From assembly GCF_050485565.1 (NCBI RefSeq), contig NZ_JBJHBQ010000006.1, positions 1 to 64,000 on the forward strand: a stretch of DNA of 64,000 nt, in the 5' to 3' direction. This document shows, in pieces, positions 16,326 to 25,091 of this stretch. Position numbers and translations under genes: made by a program. Source of the DNA: Glycocaulis sp050485565. GTDB lineage: Bacteria > Pseudomonadota > Alphaproteobacteria > Caulobacterales > Maricaulaceae. How positions within the stretch are numbered: the stretch's first letter is position 1; every line of letters starts with the position of its first letter. The notes beneath the pieces are model-generated. The model had not been told where the DNA came from, made no database searches, and saw only the letters and a list, made by a program, of their open reading frames with translations.

Positions 16326-18569
16326 CTACTCGCGCAAATGCCGGTCGAAGAAGGACATCTGTGTCCTGAGAAGATGGATCTGCAAGGGCGGCGGGCGGAT
16401 GCCGTGGCGTTCACCGGGATAGGTCATTATCTCGAACAGCTCCCCGCGCTCCTGCAGTTCGGCAAAGAGACGCGTGGAGTGATCGAAGGTCACATTGTCA
16501 TCGGCCATGCCGTGAATGATGAGCAGCGGCGTCTCATACCCGTCGAGATGGGCAAAGGCTGATCCGGCCTCATACCCGTCCGCATTATCCTGCGGGGTGG
16601 ACATGTAGCGCTCGGTGTAATGGGTATCGTAAAGCGCCCAGTCGGTGACCGGCGCGCCCGCAATCCCGGCGGCGAACCGGCCCGGCGCCTGCAGCGTGGT
16701 CATCAGCGTCATGTAGCCGCCATAGGACCAGCCCCACAGGCCGACCCGGTTGCCATCAACAAAATCGCGCGCCTGCAGCCAGTCGAGACCGGCCAGCTGG
16801 TCCTCGACCTCCAGAACGCCCATGCGCAGGTGCAGCTCAGCCTCAAAGGCATGGCCCCGGTTCCACGTGCCACGATTGTCGACCTTGAAGAGCACATAGC
16901 CGGACTGGACGAGTATCTGGTCGCGAAGCGGCTGCCAGCCCGCGTGCACGGTCTGCACCAGCGGCCCGCCATAAACCTGCACGATGGCCGGGCAGGGATG
17001 GGCGGCTGTGCAATGATCCGGGCGGTACATCTGCCAGTAGAGCTCGGTCTCGCCGTTCGCCGCAGTGAGTGTGCCGTATTCCGGCGTCACATGGGAGGGC
17101 AGGAAGGGCGCGTAGGGGTGGGCGTCATCCAGCCGGTTCTCCTCCACCCAGGCGATGCGCGTCCCGTCAATGGCGTAAAGCGCAGTGTTTGGAGGCGTTC
17201 CCACACCGGAATGCGTGCCGATAAAGCCTGACCCGCCAGTGCCAACCGCTGCGACCCAGCGGCCATCGGCTTGCGTGATGCGCACCGGCTCCCCGCCCTC
17301 CAGGCTGACCGCATAGAGATGACGCTCCAGCGGGCTTTCCATCCAGCCGGTAAACCAGACCGTCCCGGTGTCCTCATTCACGCCCGCAATATCGTCCACC
17401 ACCCATTCGCCGGAGGTGATGTTTTCCGCCGTGCCATCGGCGTGAACACGCCGGATATGGCGAAAGCCCGATTGTTCGGAAAGATAGAGCAGCCCCCCGC
17501 CGCTCGTGACACGCAGATCATGGGTCAGATTGATCCAGGTGTCAGCCGTTTCGGTGATGCGCCGTGTGGCATCTTCAGCTCCGGTCGTGGGGTTCAGCGC
17601 CAGCAAGTCCCACTGCGTCTGCGCGCGGTTCTGGCGCTGCACCCATAGCGTCCCGCCAGACTGGCTCCAGTCAACACGATTGAGGTAGATATCGGTCTCA
17701 CGGCCCATATCCATGTCGGTGACCTCGCCAGAGGCCAGATCGATCACATGCAGGGTGACAATGGCGTTCGGCGTGCCGGCGCGCGGATAGCGCTGATCGG
17801 AGACAGAGACGCCTTCGGCGGAGATACCAAAGCGTTCGACCACCATGACCGGGTTTTCATCGACGCGGGCAACCGCGATGCGGCTGTCATCAGGCGACCA
17901 CCAGTATCCGGTATAGCGGCTCATCTCTTCCTGGGCGACGAACTCGGCCATGCCCCAGCTGATCGCGCCGCCGCCTTCAGTGGTCAGGGCGCGCTCCTCA
18001 CCGGTGGCAAGGTCGTGCACCCAGAGATTCTGCTCGCGGATGAAGGAGACATAGCCGCCGCGCGGGCTGACCTTGGCATCGGTCTCGAACTCTTCGGTTT
18101 CGGTGAGGCGGCGCGCCTCGCCGGTTTCCACATTGACGTAGAAGACATCACCATCCAGCGGCACCAGCACCGCCTCGCCCGCCTGATCCCAGTCATAGCT
18201 GACCACGCCTGTGGCGGTAATGCGCGCGCGTTCGCGATACTGGATTTCGGCCTCGGTCAGCTCGCGCTCTTCAGGTGCCAGCTGGTGCGCGTCAACGAGT
18301 ACGTAGGTGCGCCCTGTCTCGACATCCATCGCCCAGAGATCCTGCACCGTGCGGTCATCCTCCTTGGCGCGCAGGAAGCTGATCCGGCTGCCATCAGGTG
18401 AGAAGCGCACCGAACGCGCCGTGGGGCCGGTGAGATCAGGCGAGCCATATAGCCGCTCGATTGTCAGGCGTTCGCCGGCAGCATGTTGTGTCCCGGCGGC
18501 GGGCGGCGCCTCACCGTTCTCGCAGGCAATAAGGGCAAGCGGCAGGAGGGCAGCAAGGGCAGCGCGCAT
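16326..18569 (-). CDS. Dipeptidyl peptidase IV-like S9 serine peptidase, lipoprotein
   Basis: 747 residues. It starts with a lipoprotein signal (LLPLALIAC, modified Cys at 16), so probably attached to a periplasm-facing membrane. The N-terminal part is the eight-bladed propeller of DPP-IV (FSPDGSRISFLRAKEDD…; the GMAEFVAQEEMSRYTGYWWSPD block with the Glu–Glu pair that binds the substrate amino terminus). The C-terminal alpha/beta-hydrolase domain has nucleophile GWSYGGY, Asp in IIHGMADDNV and His in PGERHGIR. It would release N-terminal dipeptides, often X-Pro. Oddly, no ribosome-binding site precedes the ATG; a terminator-like hairpin with six T abuts it. Confidence 0.92.
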   Translation of the reverse strand: MRAALAALLPLALIACENGEAPPAAGTQHAAGERLTIERLYGSPDLTGPTARSVRFSPDGSRISFLRAKEDDRTVQDLWAMDVETGRTYVLVDAHQLAPEERELTEAEIQYRERARITATGVVSYDWDQAGEAVLVPLDGDVFYVNVETGEARRLTETEEFETDAKVSPRGGYVSFIREQNLWVHDLATGEERALTTEGGGAISWGMAEFVAQEEMSRYTGYWWSPDDSRIAVARVDENPVMVVERFGISAEGVSVSDQRYPRAGTPNAIVTLHVIDLASGEVTDMDMGRETDIYLNRVDWSQSGGTLWVQRQNRAQTQWDLLALNPTTGAEDATRRITETADTWINLTHDLRVTSGGGLLYLSEQSGFRHIRRVHADGTAENITSGEWVVDDIAGVNEDTGTVWFTGWMESPLERHLYAVSLEGGEPVRITQADGRWVAAVGTGGSGFIGTHSGVGTPPNTALYAIDGTRIAWVEENRLDDAHPYAPFLPSHVTPEYGTLTAANGETELYWQMYRPDHCTAAHPCPAIVQVYGGPLVQTVHAGWQPLRDQILVQSGYVLFKVDNRGTWNRGHAFEAELHLRMGVLEVEDQLAGLDWLQARDFVDGNRVGLWGWSYGGYMTLMTTLQAPGRFAAGIAGAPVTDWALYDTHYTERYMSTPQDNADGYEAGSAFAHLDGYETPLLIIHGMADDNVTFDHSTRLFAELQERGELFEIMTYPGERHGIRPPPLQIHLLRTQMSFFDRHLRE

Positions 18570-18570
18570 G

Positions 18571-18604
18571 AAAAAACGTCCGGTCAGTTGAAACTGACCG
18601 GACG
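18571..18604 (-). terminator. Terminator-like hairpin abutting the S9 peptidase start codon
   Basis: On the minus strand: a perfect 13-bp stem (18604–18592 with 18589–18577), minimal loop, then six T, one C and the ATG. It would end transcripts from the upstream sigma-54 regulator gene, and it occupies the place where a ribosome-binding site should be. Confidence 0.75.
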
Positions 18605-18660
18605 CTACTAGGCTGATCGATTATTGGCCAGAGTTTGAAGGCGCATACGTTTGATCCGTT

Positions 18661-18763
18661 GTCATCCTCCGGCCGCGTAGCGGTCCGGGGGACCCATGCC
18701 TGCAAGGATACCGCTAGCTCTCACTTCTCAGGCATGGATGGCCCGCATGAAGCGGGCCATGAC
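18661..18763. repeat. Dispersed palindromic repeat, family D copy 1
   Basis: About 103 bp bounded by GTCATCCTCCGGCCGCG and GCGGGCCATGAC. Its reverse complement aligns with 58656–58831 at both ends (GTCATGGCCCG…, CCCATGCCTGAGA, CATGGGTCCCCCGGACCGC, GGCCGGAGGATGAC). It lies between two minus-strand genes. It contains inverted repeats and no coding sequence. Confidence 0.8.
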
Positions 18764-18779
18764 ACTTGTTAGGCAGCCT

Positions 18780-20264
18780 TCACCCCGCCTCGCGGAAATT
18801 GTCCACTTCGAGATCGTATTCGCGCACCTTGCGGTAGAGCGTGGAGCGGCCAAGGCCGAGCCTGCGCGCCACTTCCGCCATGCGGCCCGAATAGGTCTCG
18901 ATGGCAAAGGCAATCAGATCGCGCTCAATGGATTCCAGGGGGCGCAAATGCCCGCCCGCATCGGTGATGTCCACCGGGAAGGCCGATGCATGACCGTTGG
19001 TCTCGCCCCCGGCCTCCTCCACCGGCTCAGCCGGCGCCGCCGTATCGGCAACTGGAGCCGGACGCTCGGTTTCAGCCGACCGCAGGGTCGGGTTGAGACC
19101 GGAAATCTGCGGGAAGTCCTCAGGGGTGAGATAATCGCCATCGCACAGCACCACGGCTCGGAAGACGGCGTTTTCCAGCTGGCGCACATTGCCCTTCCAG
19201 TGATGGCGGGCCAGCATGTCCATTGTCTCCGATGTGGCATCCAGCACGGTCTTGCCCTCTTGCGCGTTGAAGCGGGCGATGAAGTGGCGCACCAGCGCCG
19301 GGATGTCGTCCGCGCGCTCGGAAAGGCTCGGCACCTCGATCGGGAACACGTTGAGGCGGTAGAACAGGTCTTCGCGGAACGCGCCGGATTTGACCTGCTC
19401 AGCCAGATCGCGGTTCGTCGCCGAAATGATGCGCACATCGACCTTCACCGGCTTCTTGCCGCCGACCGGATCGACTTCGCCTTCCTGCAAGGCGCGCAAG
19501 AGCTTCACCTGCATGTCCAGCGGCAGCTCGCCAATCTCGTCGAGGAAGAGCGTGCCGCCATCAGCTTCCTGGAACTTGCCCATATGCTTGGCCACCGCGC
19601 CGGTAAAGGCGCCCTTCTCGTGACCAAACAGGGTTGATTCCACCAGATTTTCCGGGATCGCGCCGCAGTTCACGGCCACGAACGGACGTCCCGCCCGGTC
19701 AGACGCCGCCATGATGGAGCGGGCCACCAGCTCCTTGCCGACGCCGCTTTCGCCGGTAACAAGGATCGGGATGTTGGACTTGGCCGCCCGCTCACCCAGA
19801 CGCACAACCTGGCGCATGGCAGGGGCAGACGCGATCATGTCTTTAAAGCCCAGCTGACCGGACTGGGCGCGTTTGAGGCGCGTCACCTCGCCGGTCAGAT
19901 CCTTCACCTTGAAGGCATTGCGGATGGAGACCGCGATGCGCTCCGGGCTGGCGGGCTTCACGAAGAAGTCCACCGCCCCGGCGCGCATGGCTTTCACCAC
20001 CGTCTCGATGCCGCCATGGGCTGTGAGGACAATGACCGGCAGGTCCGGCTCACGCGCCTTTATGGCTTCAAGCGTTTCCTGACCGTCCATGCCCGGCATG
20101 ACCATGTCGAGCAGCACGACATCAATACCGCCGCGCCGGATACGCTCCAGCCCAACCTCCCCGCTCTCGGCCATTTCGGGGTGATGCCCCTGCTTTTCGA
20201 GAACCGCCTGCATCAGCCGGCGTTGCGTCGGATCATCGTCGACGATCAGAATAGTCTTGGCCAT
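18780..20264 (-). CDS. Sigma-54-dependent response regulator (NtrC family)
   Basis: 494 residues in three domains. Receiver at about 4–120 with phospho-acceptor Asp in VVLLDMVMPGMDG; AAA+ domain from about 145 with Walker A GESGVGKE, the sigma-54 contact loop GAFTGA, Walker B GGTLFLDEIGELPLDM and arginine-finger region; C-terminal Fis-type helix-turn-helix (RMAEVARRLGLGRSTLYRKVREYDL). It activates sigma-54 promoters when phosphorylated. No kinase gene is adjacent. The receiver start (AKTILIVDDDPTQRRLMQAVLE) reminds me of Caulobacter TacA, a stalk-gene activator, but I cannot confirm orthology. The ATG at 20264 is preferred over a GTG 24 bases upstream because the conserved domain begins there. 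Confidence 0.93.
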   Translation of the reverse strand: MAKTILIVDDDPTQRRLMQAVLEKQGHHPEMAESGEVGLERIRRGGIDVVLLDMVMPGMDGQETLEAIKAREPDLPVIVLTAHGGIETVVKAMRAGAVDFFVKPASPERIAVSIRNAFKVKDLTGEVTRLKRAQSGQLGFKDMIASAPAMRQVVRLGERAAKSNIPILVTGESGVGKELVARSIMAASDRAGRPFVAVNCGAIPENLVESTLFGHEKGAFTGAVAKHMGKFQEADGGTLFLDEIGELPLDMQVKLLRALQEGEVDPVGGKKPVKVDVRIISATNRDLAEQVKSGAFREDLFYRLNVFPIEVPSLSERADDIPALVRHFIARFNAQEGKTVLDATSETMDMLARHHWKGNVRQLENAVFRAVVLCDGDYLTPEDFPQISGLNPTLRSAETERPAPVADTAAPAEPVEEAGGETNGHASAFPVDITDAGGHLRPLESIERDLIAFAIETYSGRMAEVARRLGLGRSTLYRKVREYDLEVDNFREAG

Positions 20265-20576
20265 GTCACCCACACCCTTTTGTCCCACCTTGGTGAGGCG
20301 TGTCCCGGCCCTTGATGGCCGCCCCGCAGTGTTCTGCGTGAACGGCCAGGCTCTTGGTGGACCCGCCCCTGATGCGCACCGTTATGGGACACCTCCGGTT
20401 AAGGTCACGTGTAGAGGTCGGTGAGAATTGGTTAGGGTAAATAGAGGGTTAGCAATAGGTTGCCGGAGCTGTGAACCGCGTTGATTGACGCGGGCCTGCC
20501 TGCGGCCTACCCAGTGTCTCCCTTCCTTTGCCGGGTGCTGCACACCCCGCCCCGTTTTGCGAATGGACCTTGCCTC
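20265..20576. other. Divergent intergenic region, no feature identified
   Basis: 312 bp between the divergent sigma-54 regulator and alpha/beta-hydrolase genes. It must hold both promoters, but I see no clear -24/-12 element, palindrome, small ORF or RNA hairpin. A TA-richer patch at about 20415–20460 (AATTGG, GGTAAATAGAGG) is the likeliest promoter area. Confidence 0.4.
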
Positions 20577-21503
20577 ATGGCTGACCGCGAACGCCCGCCC
20601 TCCCCGCTTGCCGCTCTTAAAGGTGAAAAGCTGGCTGGCCCGAAATGGTTTGTGCGCACGCAGGAAACTGCATGCGAAACCGGACAGGCCGAGCGCCTCG
20701 GCATCGCGCTCAGCTGGAAGGCATGGGGGGAGCGCGGCGCACCGGGACTGATCCTTGTCCATGGCGGCACGGCGCATAAAGGCTGGTGGGATGCTATCGG
20801 GCCGTTTCTGGCGGCTGAAGGCTACCGCGTCGTCGCGCCGGATCTGGCCGGCATGGGCGATAGCGGCTGGCGCGACGTCTATTCCATGAATGACCATGCA
20901 GCCGACGTGCTGGCCGCCGCCGAGGCTGGCGGCGCGTTCGAGGCGGCCAAGCCCGTACTCGCCGGGCATTCCTTTGGCGGATTTGTCACACTGACGGCCG
21001 CTATTACACTGGGTGACCGGCTGCGCGCCGGAATCATTCTCGACAGTCCTATCCGCCCGCAGACCGAGCAGCGTGAAGGCTCACCGCCCCGGCGCGGCGG
21101 ACGGGTTTACAAGGATACGGCTACCGCGCTGGCGCGCTTCCGCCTGCTGCCCGACCAGCCCTGCGAGCATCTCTGGCTGCTGGACCATATCGCGCGCGGC
21201 TCGCTGAAAGAGGCTGAAGGCGGGGTGACATGGAAGTTCGACCCCGATCTCTGGGCCAAGCTGACCTGGGAACGCCGCGACCCGGAGAAGGCGGCTGCCA
21301 GCCTGAAATGCCCGCTGGCCTTCGTGCGTGGCGCGCAATCGCGCCTGATGCAGGCAGAGACATGGGACTATATGCGCGGCGTGTTCACCCGCTCGCCCTT
21401 CATCAGCGTGCCTGACGCCAAACATCATCTCATCCTCGATCAGCCGCTGGCTGTGGCAAGTGTGCTGCAGGCTTTGTGCGAAGGCTGGGCACCGCGAGCG
21501 TAA
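20577..21503 (+). CDS. Alpha/beta hydrolase
   Basis: 308 residues from the chosen ATG (MADRERPPSP). Typical alpha/beta hydrolase: oxyanion strand PGLILVHGGTAHKGWWDAIGPFL, then VVAPDLAGMGDSGW, nucleophile elbow GHSFGG around residue 135, and near the C-terminus DAKHHLILDQP with the catalytic His. No signal peptide, so cytoplasmic. The substrate cannot be predicted; the motif set is shared by esterases, epoxide hydrolases and haloalkane dehalogenases. An in-frame extension to 20481 is open but unconserved in character. The oxidase subunit IV gene follows after 86 bp on the same strand. Confidence 0.88.
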   Translation: MADRERPPSPLAALKGEKLAGPKWFVRTQETACETGQAERLGIALSWKAWGERGAPGLILVHGGTAHKGWWDAIGPFLAAEGYRVVAPDLAGMGDSGWRDVYSMNDHAADVLAAAEAGGAFEAAKPVLAGHSFGGFVTLTAAITLGDRLRAGIILDSPIRPQTEQREGSPPRRGGRVYKDTATALARFRLLPDQPCEHLWLLDHIARGSLKEAEGGVTWKFDPDLWAKLTWERRDPEKAAASLKCPLAFVRGAQSRLMQAETWDYMRGVFTRSPFISVPDAKHHLILDQPLAVASVLQALCEGWAPRA

Positions 21504-21589
21504 CCGCGCTTCTGCATGGTCTTGGCCACCGGACAAACCCATGCTACTTGCCGTTCAAACAGCCTCAATCGACCAGACGGAGTCCCGAC

Positions 21590-21883
21590 ATGGCATCTGA
21601 TTATACCCGCGGCGAAATGGATATTTCCGAGCAGCACGGCATGTATGTCGGCGTGATGAAAGCGGGCGTGTCCTGCTCGCTGATACTGACCTATTCGATT
21701 GTGTTCCTGACTTTCGCCTTTGCCACCGGGACCGGCTGGTTCACCTCGCTGGGCATCGCCCTGGCGGTGGGTGTCATTGGCGGCGTCATCATGAAGCAGG
21801 GGCCGTGGTACTGGCTGACGACGGGTGTCCTGACGGTGCTGACGGGCATTGTTGGCCTCGCCATCGCGGTATTTGCAGGTTAG
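21590..21883 (+). CDS. aa3-type cytochrome c oxidase subunit IV
   Basis: 97 residues. The N-terminal segment ASDYTRGEMDISEQHGMYVGVMKAG is the signature of the alphaproteobacterial small subunit IV, which in Paracoccus/Rhodobacter oxidases contributes one helix at the edge of the complex. Here up to three hydrophobic stretches follow, so it is longer than the ~50-residue Paracoccus subunit, as in some relatives where the conserved helix is extended. The ATG at 21590 is set by the upstream ACGGAG and by the start of conservation. Other oxidase genes are not in the window; the pnt operon begins 97 bp downstream. Confidence 0.85.
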   Translation: MASDYTRGEMDISEQHGMYVGVMKAGVSCSLILTYSIVFLTFAFATGTGWFTSLGIALAVGVIGGVIMKQGPWYWLTTGVLTVLTGIVGLAIAVFAG

Positions 21884-21980
21884 CGCCACGCTTAACCAAA
21901 TTTCGTCTTTGCGCATCTGCGAGATTCGCGCATGGTGACACCCTGAACACTTCCCCTTCCGGGCCAGACAGGATGTCACC

Positions 21981-23105
21981 ATGCGCATAGCCGTTCTCAC
22001 CGAAAGCTTTCCCGGCGAAGCCCGTGTGGCCGCCACGCCGGATTCGGTGAAGGCGCTTGTGAAGGCCGGTGCCAGCGTTTCGGTCGAAAAGGGTGCCGGG
22101 CTGTCTGCCAGCGTCACCGACGCGGCGTTCGAGGCCGCTGGCGCGAAATGCGTCACGCGCGCCGCAGCCATCAAGGATGGCCAGCTTTTCCTCACCGTGC
22201 GCCGCCCCGATGCGGCAACCCTTGCCAAGCTGCCACGCGGCGCTGTGCTGGTCGGCCTGCTCGATCCCCATGGCGACAAGGATTTCGCCAAGGCGTGCGC
22301 GGATGCGGGTGTCAATGCGCTGGCGATGGAGTACACGCCGCGCATCACGCGCGCCCAGTCCATGGACGCGCTTTCCTCACAATCCAATCTGGCTGGCTAC
22401 CGCGCGGTCATCGAGGCCGCTGCGCTATATGGCCGCGCTTTCCCGATGATGATGACCGCTGCCGGTACGGTTGCTGCCGCCAAAGCCTTCATCATGGGCG
22501 CTGGCGTCGCCGGCCTGCAGGCCATCGCCACCGCGCGTCGGCTGGGCGCGATTGTATCAGCCAATGATGTGCGCCCCGCTGCCAAGGAACAGGTCGGCTC
22601 GCTGGGCGCGAAATTCATCGCGGTCGAGGACGAGGAATTCAAGGCCGCAGAGACCGCTGGCGGCTACGCCAGGGAGATGAGCGACGCCTACAAGGCCAAA
22701 CAGGCCGAGCTGGTCGCCGCCCACATCGCCAAGCAGGACATCGTGGTGACGACCGCGCTGATCCCCGGCCGCCCCGCCCCGCGCCTCATCACCAAAGCCA
22801 TGGTGGAGACAATGAAGCCCGGCTCGGTCATCATCGATATTGCCGCCGGCACGGGCGGAAACTGCGAGCTGACCAAGGCCGATGAGATTGTCGAGCATGG
22901 CGGGGTGAAGATCGCCGGTTACACCAATCTGCCTGCACGCCTGGCCGCCGACGCCTCGCAGCTTCTGGCCAAGAATTTCGTCAATCTCGCCCCGCTTCTG
23001 CGCGGTGAGGATGGCGCACTCTCGCCTCAATGGGAGGACGAGATCATCAAGGGGATGACGCTGACGCGCGATGGCGCAATCGTTCATCCTTCCCTCGGAG
23101 GATAG
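21981..23105 (+). CDS. pntAA: NAD(P) transhydrogenase subunit alpha 1 (PntAA), NAD(H)-binding
   Basis: 374 residues: the soluble domain I of proton-translocating transhydrogenase, which binds NAD(H) and exchanges hydride with the NADP domain of PntB. It starts MRIAVLTESFPGEARVAATPDSVKALVKAGA like alanine-dehydrogenase/PntA N-termini. The nucleotide fold IMGAGVAGLQAIATARRLGA, the mobile loop region and GSVIIDIAAGTGGNCELT are visible. In E. coli PntA this domain is fused to membrane helices; here it ends after the soluble part (IVHPSLGG), which is the split alphaproteobacterial arrangement. First gene of pntAA–small ORF–pntAB–pntB. Confidence 0.96.
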   Translation: MRIAVLTESFPGEARVAATPDSVKALVKAGASVSVEKGAGLSASVTDAAFEAAGAKCVTRAAAIKDGQLFLTVRRPDAATLAKLPRGAVLVGLLDPHGDKDFAKACADAGVNALAMEYTPRITRAQSMDALSSQSNLAGYRAVIEAAALYGRAFPMMMTAAGTVAAAKAFIMGAGVAGLQAIATARRLGAIVSANDVRPAAKEQVGSLGAKFIAVEDEEFKAAETAGGYAREMSDAYKAKQAELVAAHIAKQDIVVTTALIPGRPAPRLITKAMVETMKPGSVIIDIAAGTGGNCELTKADEIVEHGGVKIAGYTNLPARLAADASQLLAKNFVNLAPLLRGEDGALSPQWEDEIIKGMTLTRDGAIVHPSLGG

Positions 23106-23108
23106 TCC

Positions 23109-23198
23109 ATGAAACGCCGCATTACCCAGATCGTGATGGCCGGTGTGGCCATTGTTACGCTGAGCGCCTTTGCCGCCGCAGCGGTTTTCCTCGGCTAG
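23109..23198 (+). CDS. Small single-pass membrane peptide in the pnt operon
   Basis: 29-codon ORF lying between pntAA and pntAB. It starts 3 bp after the pntAA stop, and the end of pntAA supplies a consensus GGAGGA site seven bases before its ATG. The peptide is MKRRITQ, then about 20 hydrophobic residues (IVMAGVAIVTLSAFAAAAVF), then LG: a positively charged start followed by one membrane helix, the topology of small membrane proteins. I do not know a named family. Alternatively it is a leader that couples translation to pntAB, whose start lies 37 bp further on. Confidence 0.6.
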   Translation: MKRRITQIVMAGVAIVTLSAFAAAAVFLG

Positions 23199-23235
23199 CA
23201 GACAGAACCTCTCTTGACGGGGCGGAGTGAGACGT

Positions 23236-23571
23236 ATGGAAGCCATTGATCCGAACATCTACCGGCTGGCGATTTTCGTGCTCGCCATCTTCGTGGGCTA
23301 TTACGTGGTGTGGTCGGTCACCCCGGCCCTGCACACGCCGCTGATGAGCGTGACCAACGCCATTTCCTCGGTGATTATTGTCGGCGCGCTACTGGCCGCC
23401 GGAGCCGCCGCCATCGGGCCGGACAGCCGGTTTGCACAAGGCACGGGCCTGCTCGCCGTGCTGCTCGCCTCGATCAATATTTTCGGCGGCTTCCTCGTCA
23501 CCCAGCGCATGCTGGCCATGTACAAGAAGAAAGAGCGGCCTGCGGCAGCGCCCAAGGAGTCCGGTGAATGA
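23236..23571 (+). CDS. pntAB: NAD(P) transhydrogenase subunit alpha 2 (PntAB), membrane
   Basis: 111 residues corresponding to the membrane part of E. coli PntA: three to four helices (RLAIFVLAIFVGYYVVWSV, AISSVIIVGALLAAGAAAIG, GLLAVLLASINIFGGFLVTQRMLAMYKKKE). The conserved HTPLMSVTNAISSVIIVGAL block of this subunit is present. With PntB it forms the proton channel in the inner membrane. The ATG at 23236 has GGAG eight bases upstream; a GTG at 23227 is also possible. Its stop overlaps the pntB start by 4 bp, indicating translational coupling. Confidence 0.95.
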   Translation: MEAIDPNIYRLAIFVLAIFVGYYVVWSVTPALHTPLMSVTNAISSVIIVGALLAAGAAAIGPDSRFAQGTGLLAVLLASINIFGGFLVTQRMLAMYKKKERPAAAPKESGE

Positions 23572-24974
23572 CCCCCAATCTTGCCGCCCTGTTCTATCTC
23601 GGCTCGGGCATTCTCTTCATTCTGGCGCTGCGCGGGCTGTCCAGCCCTGAAACCTCGCGCCGGGGCAATTATTTCGGCATGGCGGGCATGGCGATTGCCA
23701 TCACCACCACGCTGCTCATGCTCAATATCGGCTTTACCGGCTTTATCGTGATCGCGGGCGCGATAGCCATTGGCGGCACGATTGGCGCGGTCGTCGCGCG
23801 CCGTATCGCCATGACGGCCATGCCCCAGCTGGTGGCCGGTTTCCACTCGCTGGTCGGCCTGTGCGCGGTGCTGGTCGCTGCCGCCGCGCTCTATGCGCCC
23901 ACCGCGTTCGGCATTGCTGACGAGACCGGCAGCCTCAAGGCGCTCTCCCTCATCGAGCTGGGCATCGGCACGGCCATTGGCGCGATCACCTTCTCCGGCT
24001 CCATCATCGCCTTCCTGAAGCTGCAGGGCATCATGTCCGGCGCGCCTCTGGTGTTCAAAGGCCAGCACTGGCTGAACCTTGGTCTTGGCATTGCTTCGGC
24101 TGTCTTCATCGCCTTCCTGGTCGCGTCTGGCGGCGACGCGAAAATGGCGTTCTGGATCATCGCCGTTCTGGCGCTCGCGCTTGGCGTATTGCTGATCGTG
24201 CCGATTGGCGGCGCGGACATGCCCGTCGTCGTCTCCATGCTCAATTCCTATTCGGGCTGGGCGGCTGCCGCGCTCGGCTTCACGCTGGAAAACACCGCGC
24301 TTCTGGTCACCGGCGCGCTTGTAGGCTCATCGGGCGCGATCCTCTCATACATCATGTGCAAGGGGATGAACCGCTCCTTCATCTCGGTCCTGCTGGGCGG
24401 ATTTGGCGGCGAGAGCGTCGCCTCCTCAGCCGAAGATACCGGCGGGCGCATCGTCAAGCAGGGTTCGGCCGAGGACGCCGCCTTCATCCTGAAGAACGCC
24501 GGCAAGGTCATCATCGTGCCGGGCTATGGCATGGCGGTGGCGCAGGCCCAGCATGCGCTCAAGGAAATGGGCGATGCGCTCAAAGCCGAAGGCGTGGACG
24601 TCGCCTACGCCATCCACCCGGTAGCGGGGCGCATGCCCGGCCATATGAACGTGCTGCTGGCCGAAGCCCAGGTGCCTTATGACGAGGTGTTTGAGCTGGA
24701 AGACATCAACTCGGCTTTCTCGCAGGCCGATGTGGCCTTCGTTATCGGTGCCAATGACGTGACCAATCCGGCCGCCGAGGACGACCCCTCCAGCCCGATT
24801 TACGGCATGCCTGTGCTGCAGGTGTGGAAGGCGGGCACGGTGATGTTCATCAAGCGCTCGCTGGGCTCTGGCTACGCTGGCGTCGAAAACCCGCTCTTCT
24901 TCCGCGACAACACGCTGATGCTGCTGGGCGATGCCAAGAAGATGACCGAGAGCATCGTCAAGGGCATGCACTAG
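23568..24974 (+). CDS. pntB: NAD(P) transhydrogenase subunit beta (PntB)
   Basis: 468 residues, the usual length. About nine membrane helices fill residues 1–270, and the C-terminal NADP(H)-binding domain III begins near 290 (IVKQGSAEDAAFILKNAGKVIIVPGYGMAVAQAQHALKEM). Family-conserved segments include HPVAGRMPGHMNVLLAEA, FVIGANDVTNPAA and the closing KRSLGSGYAGVENPLF. The complex uses the proton gradient to reduce NADP+ with NADH. The ATGA overlap with pntAB shows operon structure. It is convergent with thrS, with a dispersed repeat filling the gap. Confidence 0.97.
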   Translation: MTPNLAALFYLGSGILFILALRGLSSPETSRRGNYFGMAGMAIAITTTLLMLNIGFTGFIVIAGAIAIGGTIGAVVARRIAMTAMPQLVAGFHSLVGLCAVLVAAAALYAPTAFGIADETGSLKALSLIELGIGTAIGAITFSGSIIAFLKLQGIMSGAPLVFKGQHWLNLGLGIASAVFIAFLVASGGDAKMAFWIIAVLALALGVLLIVPIGGADMPVVVSMLNSYSGWAAAALGFTLENTALLVTGALVGSSGAILSYIMCKGMNRSFISVLLGGFGGESVASSAEDTGGRIVKQGSAEDAAFILKNAGKVIIVPGYGMAVAQAQHALKEMGDALKAEGVDVAYAIHPVAGRMPGHMNVLLAEAQVPYDEVFELEDINSAFSQADVAFVIGANDVTNPAAEDDPSSPIYGMPVLQVWKAGTVMFIKRSLGSGYAGVENPLFFRDNTLMLLGDAKKMTESIVKGMH

Positions 24975-24982
24975 GGGTGCTT

Positions 24983-25090
24983 TCCCTCGTACTTCGAGAC
25001 GCGGCTTTCAGCCGCTCCTCAGCATGAGGGAGCTGCACAACACCCCTCACCCTGAGGGCGAGCGAAGCGAAGTGTCTCGAAGGGCGAGGG
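24983..25090. repeat. Dispersed palindromic repeat, family C copy 1
   Basis: About 108 bp running TCCCTCGTACTTCGAGACGC … GTGTCTCGAAGGGCGAGGG, with outer arms that are inverted repeats and inner CTCAGCATGAGG / CCTCACCCTGAGG half-palindromes. It fills the whole junction between the convergent pntB (ends 24974) and thrS (ends 25092) genes. A second copy is at 42082–42186. Confidence 0.88.
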
Positions 25091-25091
25091 G

